The notes under the pieces: generated by a model
Seen by the model: the letters and a program-made list of their open reading frames with translations, nothing else
What the model was told of the DNA's origin: nothing
Database searches by the model: none
Source: an uncultured Collinsella sp.
GTDB lineage: Bacteria > Actinomycetota > Coriobacteriia > Coriobacteriales > Coriobacteriaceae
Assembly: GCA_900757235.1 (NCBI GenBank)
Contig: CAAENB010000056.1
Span: 1 to 8,329 of the forward strand
DNA length: 8,329 nucleotides
Reading direction: 5' to 3'
Part shown: one piece after another, positions 1 through 4,795 of the stretch
Numbering within the stretch: position 1 is the first letter of the stretch
Layout: each line of letters opens with the position of its first letter
Position numbers and translations under genes: made by a program

Positions 1-1
1 C

Positions 2-832
2 TCGGAGGAAGAGATCAAGTACATGGTCTCGGAGCAGGACGACCTGCTCGACGAGGAAAAGCGCATGATCCACGAGATCTTTGACCTGGGCGACACCGTG
101 GCTCGCGAGGTCATGGTGCCGCGCGTGGACACCACCATGTGCGAGGACGACGAGACGGTCGCCGACGTGTTGTCCACCATGCGCCAGACCGGCTTCAGTC
201 GCATCCCCGTCTATCATGAGGATCCCGACAACGTCGCGGGCATCGCGCACATTAAGGACCTGATCCAGCCCGCGCTCGACGGCAAGGGCGACCAGCCCAT
301 CGCCGACTTTTTGCGCGACGCCACCTTTGTGCCCGATACCAAGGACATCCTGCCGCTGCTGTCCGAGATGCAGACCTCGCACGACCAGATCGTGGTCGTC
401 GTGGACGAGTACGGCGGCACGGCCGGCATCATCACCATCGAGGACATCGTCGAGGAGATCGTCGGCGAGATCGAGGACGAGTTCGACCCCGACAACAAGT
501 ACCTCACGCGCCTCTCGCGCCGTGAGTGGCTCGTCGATGGGCGTTTTTCGTGCGATGACGCGATTGAGCTTGGTTGGCCGCTCGAGGAAAGCGATGATTA
601 TGAGACCATCGCCGGCTGGATTTTGGAGCTTTGCGACTCGGTGCCCGACATCGGAGAGGTGTTTGAGGTCGCGGGGTACAAGTTTAAAGTGCAGTCGATG
701 CGTGGCCAGCGCATCTCGCTCATTCGCGTGATCGCTCCGGCCGAAACCGATAAGAAGGATTCCGAGTCTTCGGTAGACGAGCCGACGACGTCGGGTGCGG
801 GTTCCGCGAATCCGCACGACGGCGACGAGTAG
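2..832 (+). CDS. CNNM/CorC-HlyC family transporter-associated protein, C-terminal part (5' end outside window)
   Basis: The frame is open from base 2 (SEEEIKYMVSEQDD...), so the ATG at 23 is internal and the gene begins left of the window; 276 residues are visible. An acidic linker helix (about fragment residues 1-30) leads into two CBS motifs: one at about 33-90, starting with the family-typical REVMVPR and containing GFSRIPVY, the other at about 98-155, with the signature DEYGGTAGIITIEDIVEEI. A CorC/HlyC C-terminal domain follows at about 165-245 (WLVDGRFS, DDYETIAGWIL, GEVFEVAGYKFKV). The last 30 residues are an acidic, Ser/Thr-rich tail. In this family an N-terminal DUF21 membrane domain precedes the CBS pair; here it would lie outside the window. 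Members are linked to Mg2+/Co2+ efflux or resistance, with CBS binding adenine nucleotides; the older name haemolysin is not reliable. Its partner downstream is 24 bases away and probably co-transcribed. Family call is firm, substrate is not shown. Confidence 0.93.
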   Translation, partial: SEEEIKYMVSEQDDLLDEEKRMIHEIFDLGDTVAREVMVPRVDTTMCEDDETVADVLSTMRQTGFSRIPVYHEDPDNVAGIAHIKDLIQPALDGKGDQPIADFLRDATFVPDTKDILPLLSEMQTSHDQIVVVVDEYGGTAGIITIEDIVEEIVGEIEDEFDPDNKYLTRLSRREWLVDGRFSCDDAIELGWPLEESDDYETIAGWILELCDSVPDIGEVFEVAGYKFKVQSMRGQRISLIRVIAPAETDKKDSESSVDEPTTSGAGSANPHDGDE

Positions 833-856
833 GACAAGGAAGAGTAGGGGAGAGTT

Positions 857-1690
857 ATGGCAGGCCTGTTCAACATCCTTAAGGTCACCGTCAGCGAGGA
901 CAAGATCTGCGCGCATGTGCTGGTGAACCCCGGCATGCCGCTCATGACCTCGGAGGACATCGAGGCCACGGCGCGCGTGTACTACCTGGTGCCCGCGATT
1001 GCCAAGCACCTGTGCCTGGGCGATTCCGGCCGCGAGTTCCAGGACTGCATGGGTCGGACCGAGCTCTGCCACCTGCTGGAGCACGTGACGGTCGAGCTCA
1101 TGAACGAGACCGGTCTTGCCGGTAGCATCTCGTGCGGCCGCACGCGCGTAAGCGAGCATGACGAGCGTGTCTTTGAGGTCGAGCTTTCGTGCCCCGATGA
1201 CGCACTGGCCATCGGTGCGCTGTCGTCGGCCACCTTTATGATGGACTGGGCGTACCTGCACGCCGACCAGCCTGCCCCCGACGTGGGAGGCACGGTCGCG
1301 GGCCTGCGCAACCTGGTGCTGGGCATGCGCGCCGAGGCCGAGGGCAAGGATCCTCACGAGGCCGTCGCTGCTGCGAACGGCGAAGATGCTGCCGAGGACG
1401 AGGGTGCTGACGAGGGCGATGTGCCGGTCGACGCCGAGCCCGTTGCCGATGCGACCGCCGAGCCCGTTCCCACCGAGCCCCAGGGCGTCCCCAACTTTGA
1501 CGACGAACCCCAGGTGGCGATTGATACCGAGGGCGCGGTTGCCGAGAACCACGAGGCCTCCGCTGCCGTCTTTGGCGGTGCGGCGACGGTTCCGGCAGGA
1601 CCTGCGCATGAGGGCGGCCTGCCGCTCGTGGACGGCGCCGGCGAGGACCCGGGTGCCACGGTGGCCATGCCGGCTATGCCTCAGGAGTAG
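857..1690 (+). CDS. Stand-alone cyanophycin-synthetase N-domain-like protein with HxxEH motif
   Basis: Starts at ATG 857 behind a good Shine-Dalgarno (AGGGGAGA, 846-853). The protein has 277 residues. Residues 1-155 follow the N-terminal domain of cyanophycin synthetase CphA1 as I remember it: a short beta-rich start, a helix with a V/L-P-x-I-x-x-H-L-C segment at about 45-53, then CHLLEHVTVELM (71-82) and CGRTR (93-97), matching the CphA pattern GH-x-x-EHVALELQ ... FGRTR, then a beta strand (RVFEVEL) and a closing helix. There is no ATP-grasp or Mur-ligase-like domain, so it cannot be a cyanophycin synthetase. H72-x-x-E75-H76 is the inverted-zincin type of motif; in CphA1 this domain has been reported to carry a cryptic cyanophycin-cleaving site. 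Residues 160-277 are a low-complexity acidic Ala/Pro/Glu/Asp tail, probably disordered. No signal peptide or membrane segment is seen, so it is likely cytosolic. Homology is fairly sure; a peptidase activity is inference. Confidence 0.8.
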   Translation: MAGLFNILKVTVSEDKICAHVLVNPGMPLMTSEDIEATARVYYLVPAIAKHLCLGDSGREFQDCMGRTELCHLLEHVTVELMNETGLAGSISCGRTRVSEHDERVFEVELSCPDDALAIGALSSATFMMDWAYLHADQPAPDVGGTVAGLRNLVLGMRAEAEGKDPHEAVAAANGEDAAEDEGADEGDVPVDAEPVADATAEPVPTEPQGVPNFDDEPQVAIDTEGAVAENHEASAAVFGGAATVPAGPAHEGGLPLVDGAGEDPGATVAMPAMPQE

Positions 1691-1769
1691 GCCTACGCGT
1701 TTATCACCATCACGTACCTGCGCCTTTGCCGTACGCAGATGAGCGGAGCGGCAAGTGATGCGCTGCGGG

Positions 1770-1775
1770 TATAAT
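1770..1775 (+). promoter_or_regulatory. Promoter -10 element (TATAAT) for the YtxH/PRC-barrel unit
   Basis: A perfect TATAAT stands out in GC-rich DNA, 51 bases upstream of the chosen start at 1827. I see no convincing -35 hexamer at the usual distance. If used, transcription would begin near 1782 and give a leader of about 45 bases. The 136-base gap after the preceding gene supports a new transcription unit here, though no terminator is visible before it. Confidence 0.55.
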
Positions 1776-1791
1776 GGACAGCATTCAAACG

Positions 1792-1811
1792 GTGGGCACC
1801 GACGTGCCCGC
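1792..1811 (+). promoter_or_regulatory. Leader hairpin directly before the ribosome binding site
   Basis: GGGCAC (1794-1799) pairs with GTGCCC (1804-1809) around a CGAC loop. One T-G and one G-C pair extend the stem to eight. It ends immediately before the AGGAGAGGA Shine-Dalgarno at 1812-1820 and leaves it free. It could stabilise the mRNA end or modulate initiation; the structure is seen, the role is guessed. Confidence 0.4.
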
Positions 1812-1826
1812 AGGAGAGGAATGATC

Positions 1827-2216
1827 ATGGGTAAGACTTTCAGCTTTGTCTCCGGCGCACTTTTTGGTGCCGCTGCCGGCGCTATTATCGGTGTTGCTCT
1901 GGCCCCGCGCTCGGGCGCCGAGACCCGCGCCATGGCTGCCGATATCGCCAACGACGCCTGGGACAATATGCGCGACACCTACGAGCACAGCGCCGAGGAG
2001 GCCCGTGCTGCGGTGAATGACTTTGGCCCGATGGTCGACGCCAAGACCGACGACCTGCGCGCCAAGGTCGACCTGGCCCGCGAGCGCATGGACCAGCTGC
2101 GCGAGCAGCTCAACGACGCCATTTCGGGTGGCAACGTGACGCCTGCCGCCGACGTCGTGGTCGAGAACGCCGTCGAGGCTGATACCGAGGCTGCGGAGCC
2201 CTCGACCGAGGCATAA
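1827..2216 (+). CDS. YtxH-type small membrane protein
   Basis: The start at 1827 (MGKTFSFVSG...) gives 129 residues and sits seven or more bases after the AGGAGAGGA Shine-Dalgarno (1812-1820). ATG 1821 is too close to it, and an ATG at 1755 would place the TATAAT promoter inside the gene and add an Arg/Gly-rich extension foreign to the family. Residues 5-25 are a glycine-zipper membrane segment (GALFGAAAGAIIGVALAP) followed by RSGAETR, the hallmark of YtxH-like proteins. The remainder (about 30-100) is an amphipathic, charge-rich helix, likely coiled coil, and the last 25 residues are acidic. The family is loosely tied to envelope and general stress proteins and has no defined biochemical role. 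The stop codon TAA shares its last A with the ATG of the next gene, so the two are very likely translated together. Confidence 0.88.
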   Translation: MGKTFSFVSGALFGAAAGAIIGVALAPRSGAETRAMAADIANDAWDNMRDTYEHSAEEARAAVNDFGPMVDAKTDDLRAKVDLARERMDQLREQLNDAISGGNVTPAADVVVENAVEADTEAAEPSTEA

Positions 2217-2971
2217 TGCGCGCCGGGGATTTTGTCGGCGCCAAGATCTATCGCAAGCCTACCGAGGACAAGCGCACCAAAAAGGACGGCACGCCGTGCA
2301 GCCCTAAAAAGCTCGGAAAGATTCACTTTCCGGTCTTTACCCCGGGCGGTACGCGCGTGGTCGGCTTTATGGTCCGCCAGTCCGATATCGCGGGCATGAT
2401 CGAGCGTCCCGATCGATTCGTAGCGCTCGACGCCATTGGTGTCTACGAGGGCGCCATTGCGGTCGATGACGTCAAGGACACGTACGATGCCGCCGCCGCC
2501 AAGCGCCTCGACATCAACCTGGACGATTGCATCATCTGGGTCGGTATGGACGTGCGCACGGAATCGGGCGACGTCGTGGGCTATTGCTCGGACGTCGAGT
2601 TCAAGCCGCGCTCGGGCATCGTGCAGGCATTCTATGTGACCGCCGGTGCTGCTTCGAGTGTTTTGGTTGGTGACACGCAGGTGCCGCCGACGATGCTGCG
2701 CGGCTACGAGAACGGCGCGATGATTGTCTCGGACGAGGTCAAGGCGCTCGGGTATTCGGGCGGCGCGGCCGCCAAGGCTGCCGAGGCCAGTGTCGTGGTG
2801 GGCGATAAGGTCAAGAAGGGCGCCAAGGTGCTCGATGACAAGGGATCGGTTGCCGTGGACAAGGGCAGTCGCGCACTGGGCAAGCAGCTCGGCAAGACGC
2901 GCGGCATGTTCAAGGCCTTTAAGGACGAATACCAAAAGGCGAGCGGAGGCTCGTCAAAAGCTACAAAATAG
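2216..2971 (+). CDS. PRC-barrel domain protein (two barrel modules)
   Basis: ATG 2216 overlaps the preceding stop by one base (TAATG) with a weak GAGG at 2208-2211, a layout for coupled translation. The protein has 251 residues. It shows two PRC-barrel-like stretches: one at about 4-75 (DFVGAKIYRK, KLGKIHFPVF, TRVVGFMVRQSD) and one at about 104-175 (DCIIWVGMDVRTESGDVVGYCSDVEF, here split by eye). The C-terminal part from about 185 is Ala/Gly/Lys-rich and basic (VVVGDKVKKGAKVLDDKG...), which could bind nucleic acid or acidic partners. There is no signal peptide or membrane helix, so it is probably cytosolic, perhaps docking on its membrane partner YtxH. PRC-barrels occur in RimM, photosynthetic reaction centre H subunit and many stress proteins, so the domain alone does not fix a function. 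Confidence 0.82.
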   Translation: MRAGDFVGAKIYRKPTEDKRTKKDGTPCSPKKLGKIHFPVFTPGGTRVVGFMVRQSDIAGMIERPDRFVALDAIGVYEGAIAVDDVKDTYDAAAAKRLDINLDDCIIWVGMDVRTESGDVVGYCSDVEFKPRSGIVQAFYVTAGAASSVLVGDTQVPPTMLRGYENGAMIVSDEVKALGYSGGAAAKAAEASVVVGDKVKKGAKVLDDKGSVAVDKGSRALGKQLGKTRGMFKAFKDEYQKASGGSSKATK

Positions 2972-2992
2972 CGACGTACCAAATGATGGGAG

Positions 2993-3031
2993 GCAAGCCG
3001 GAGACCTGTTGCTCCGGCTTGCTGTGTTTAT
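2993..3031 (+). terminator. Intrinsic terminator or attenuator hairpin
   Basis: GCAAGCCGGAG (2993-3003) pairs perfectly with CTCCGGCTTGC (3012-3022) around an 8-base loop, followed by TGTGTTTAT. The T-run is interrupted, so termination may be partial. It lies 22 bases after the PRC-barrel stop codon and only one base before the Shine-Dalgarno of the following gene. Confidence 0.7.
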
Positions 3032-3043
3032 GGGGGAGGGCAC

Positions 3044-4450
3044 ATGCGCCAAAACGGATCCAACTTAAACGGGCGTTCGGGTGCGCGTCCGACGGCGCGC
3101 CGCGACCTGGGGCAGCTGCCCAGCGGTCAGCGCCGTCGCCGCCGTAAGCCCGGCGCGATGTACCTCAACCATAGCCGCGGGTTTAGCGACCGCAGCGCGC
3201 GCATCGGCAACGGGCGCTCGCCGCGCCGACCGTCCCGTCTGCCCTATGCGCTCATTGCCGTGGGCTGTGCGCTCGTGCTGTTTATCGCTGCCGTCGTGGG
3301 CTACGTCAACCGCAGCGTGGACGTGGAACTTAACGGGCAAAAGACCGCGGTGCGCGTGGGCTCTACGCTGCAGAATCTCATCGACGACCAGGAGTTGACC
3401 GATACCTACGACGCAGGCGACCTGCTGGCCGTCGATGACAGCGTGCTCAAGCGCCATGGCGGCGAAAAGCTGTCGGTTAAGGTGGACGGCAAGCGCATAA
3501 AACAGGGCAAATGGGATAGCCGCGAACTTGAGGGCGGCGAGAAGGTGACGGTCAAGGATGGCCGTAACACCTACGAGAAGCACGAGGTTCAGGCTACGGT
3601 TATCGAGCCCAAGCTCAAGGTCGAGGGCACGGGCGCTATCGAGTATGTGCAGACATGGGGTGTCCAGGGCCGCTCCGAGGTGTGGGTTGGTGAGCAGTCG
3701 GGCAAGACGCAGGACCGCGGCGAGGTTGTGCCCGCCACCGATTGCGTCGTTGCGTGCGCCAGCGTGGCGCCCAAGGGCAACAAAAAGTACGTGGCGCTGA
3801 CGTTTGACGAGGGTCCGAGCGGCGCCACCAAACAGATCTTGCAGGTGCTCAAGGAAAAGGGCGTTACCGCGACGTTCTTCCTTTCGGGCGATGCGGCCGA
3901 GGCCTCGCCTGCCACGGCCAAGGCGATTGTCGATGCCGGGTGCGAGATCGGATCCAACAGCTACAGCGACGATTCGCTCAAGGGTCAGGACCGTGAGACG
4001 GTACGCGAACAGATCACGAAAGGCACCGATGCGATTAAGTCGGCGACCGGCGTGAAGACGATGCTGCTGCGTGCTCCCTACGCTGCCTTTGACGAGCAAA
4101 ACTGGATTGATGCGATGGACCTGGTCTCCGCCGTGGTCTCGTGGAATATTGACTCGGGCGACTGGCTGCTCAACGGTGCCGACGAGCAGGTCTCAACGGT
4201 GCTCGATTCGGTGACGCCGGGCAATATCGTGCTGCTCACCGATAGAGACGAATGCGCCGAGCAGACGCTCGAGGCGCTGCCGCAGATTATCGACGGTCTT
4301 GTCGCCGACGGATACAAGATCGTGACGCTCAGCGACCTGGTCAAGACGGACACATCGCTCAGCAAAAAGCTCACCTCGCTGACGAAGGTCACCATGCCCA
4401 AGGACGCCGTGTTCCCCCAACTTGCCGAGGACGATGACACCACAGAGTAG
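3044..4450 (+). CDS. Membrane-anchored polysaccharide deacetylase-like (NodB/CE4) protein with degenerate active site
   Basis: Starts at ATG 3044 behind GGGGGAGG (3032-3039); 468 residues. Residues 1-67 are cytosolic and very basic (an Arg run at 30-34); 68-87 is a single membrane helix, so the rest lies outside the cell. Residues 92-180 form one or two small beta-rich modules of the DUF348/YabE-like kind (VDVELNGQKTAVRVGSTLQN). The NodB fold spans about 249-436 and aligns throughout with peptidoglycan/chitin deacetylases. Its motifs are altered: TFDDGP is TFDEGP (253-258), the zinc motif H-T/S-x-x-H is N305-S-Y-S-D309, RPPYG is RAPYA (343-347), DTxDW is kept as DSGDW (370-374), and the LLHD motif is LLTD (397-400). 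Both zinc histidines and the C-terminal catalytic histidine are therefore gone. It may be a binding or scaffold pseudoenzyme at the cell wall, or use another metal. Fold assignment is firm; activity is doubtful. Confidence 0.9.
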   Translation: MRQNGSNLNGRSGARPTARRDLGQLPSGQRRRRRKPGAMYLNHSRGFSDRSARIGNGRSPRRPSRLPYALIAVGCALVLFIAAVVGYVNRSVDVELNGQKTAVRVGSTLQNLIDDQELTDTYDAGDLLAVDDSVLKRHGGEKLSVKVDGKRIKQGKWDSRELEGGEKVTVKDGRNTYEKHEVQATVIEPKLKVEGTGAIEYVQTWGVQGRSEVWVGEQSGKTQDRGEVVPATDCVVACASVAPKGNKKYVALTFDEGPSGATKQILQVLKEKGVTATFFLSGDAAEASPATAKAIVDAGCEIGSNSYSDDSLKGQDRETVREQITKGTDAIKSATGVKTMLLRAPYAAFDEQNWIDAMDLVSAVVSWNIDSGDWLLNGADEQVSTVLDSVTPGNIVLLTDRDECAEQTLEALPQIIDGLVADGYKIVTLSDLVKTDTSLSKKLTSLTKVTMPKDAVFPQLAEDDDTTE

Positions 4451-4512
4451 TCATTGGGTAGTCGTTTAAGAACGTCCCCAAGGGCTATGTCACGGATACG
4501 TCAGCGTTTGGT

Positions 4513-4534
4513 ATGCCTGCAATGTGCAGCGCAT
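4513..4534 (+). other. Hairpin downstream of the deacetylase-like gene
   Basis: ATGC-CTGCA (4513-4521) pairs with TGCAG-C-GCAT (4525-4534), nine pairs with one bulged C and a 3-base loop. No T-run follows (AAATTC), so it is a weak terminator candidate at best; no other terminator is seen between the deacetylase-like gene and the next promoter. Confidence 0.3.
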
Positions 4535-4561
4535 AAATTCGATGCCGCAGGGCGATGCTGA

Positions 4562-4570
4562 TGCTATAGT
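4562..4570 (+). promoter_or_regulatory. Extended -10 promoter of the magnesium operon
   Basis: TGCTATAGT fits the extended -10 consensus TGnTATAAT with one mismatch. No good -35 hexamer is visible, as is common for extended -10 promoters. Transcription would start near 4577, giving a leader of about 200 bases before the TTG start at 4779, long enough for an RNA regulator. Confidence 0.5.
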
Positions 4571-4576
4571 TACTGC

Positions 4577-4758
4577 GGTTAATGAGGGTCAAGAGAAAGG
4601 TTACAGGTGAAATCCAAACCTCGACCATACAGTCGATGACCCCATGCAGGTGCTTTTTGCGCATGCACGGGGTGTAAGCGTCGAGCGGCGTGCCGCCCGC
4701 GCATGCGTATACATATCCAGAAGCCCCCGGACGCCGCACGCGCGGCCGCGTCCGGAGG
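4577..4758 (+). ncRNA. Structured 5' leader, candidate riboswitch or attenuator of unknown class
   Basis: By eye the leader folds into a possible three-way junction: P1 GGGTC (4586-4590) with GACCC (4638-4642), P2 GGTT (4599-4602) with AACC (4617-4620) closing a 14-base purine-rich loop, and P3 TCGAC (4621-4625) with GTCGA (4632-4636). The same C-run can instead form a hairpin, ACCCC-a-TGCA (4639-4648) with TGCA-c-GGGGT (4664-4673), which excludes P1. A GCGGC/GCCGC hairpin follows at about 4685-4696. The last element, 4725-4758, covers the first Shine-Dalgarno. Position ahead of Mg2+ transport genes suggests a metal-sensing RNA, but the conserved M-box segments are absent. All pairings were found by inspection and no energy calculation was done. 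Confidence 0.45.
4725..4758 (+). promoter_or_regulatory. Hairpin sequestering a Shine-Dalgarno
   Basis: CCGGACGC (4727-4734) pairs with GCGTCCGG (4748-4755), and C4725-C4726 can pair with G4757-G4758 around a bulged A. The whole GGAGG (4754-4758) is thus held in the stem. The loop can form a further GC-rich inner stem. This is a classic shape for control of translation, acting here on the short reading frame at 4763. Confidence 0.5.
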
Positions 4759-4762
4759 AATA

Positions 4763-4795
4763 ATGATGGGGAGCACCATTGAATTATCTGAGTGA
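4763..4795 (+). CDS. Candidate 10-codon leader peptide overlapping the MgtE-like start
   Basis: ATG ATG at 4763 and 4766 lies four and seven bases after GGAGG and encodes MMGSTIELSE, stopping at TGA 4793-4795, 14 bases past the T of the downstream TTG start. The Shine-Dalgarno and double ATG are better than those of the main gene, which suggests ribosomes do load here. Translation through it would cover the GGGGAG and TTG of the MgtE-like gene. There is no run of proline or of one amino acid to mark a classic attenuator. It could be a chance frame. Confidence 0.4.
   Translation: MMGSTIELSE

Noticed and set aside
1691..1769. Terminator after the CphA-N-like gene
   Set aside because: Only a CTGCG/CGCAG pairing with an 11-base loop (1718-1738) is seen, without a T-run.
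1755..1826. Longer start for the YtxH-like gene at ATG 1755
   Set aside because: It would include the TATAAT element and the Shine-Dalgarno in coding sequence and add an Arg/Gly-rich extension not seen in the family.
4549..4566. Fluoride riboswitch-like GGCGATG ... CTGATG
   Set aside because: The intervening stem and spacing are absent and the bases lie in the promoter, upstream of the likely transcript start.
4599..4636. Cobalamin riboswitch core (GGTGAAATCC resembles GGTGAAAATCC)
   Set aside because: No GCCACTG-type core, no B12 box, and no matching helices; the resemblance is limited to ten bases.
4577..4778. M-box (Mg2+) riboswitch ahead of the magnesium genes
   Set aside because: GTTACAGGTGAAATCC faintly resembles the M-box start GTTAGGTGAGGCTCC, but the conserved CCAATGGGTCAACAG and GTGCTAAAGCTC segments are missing.
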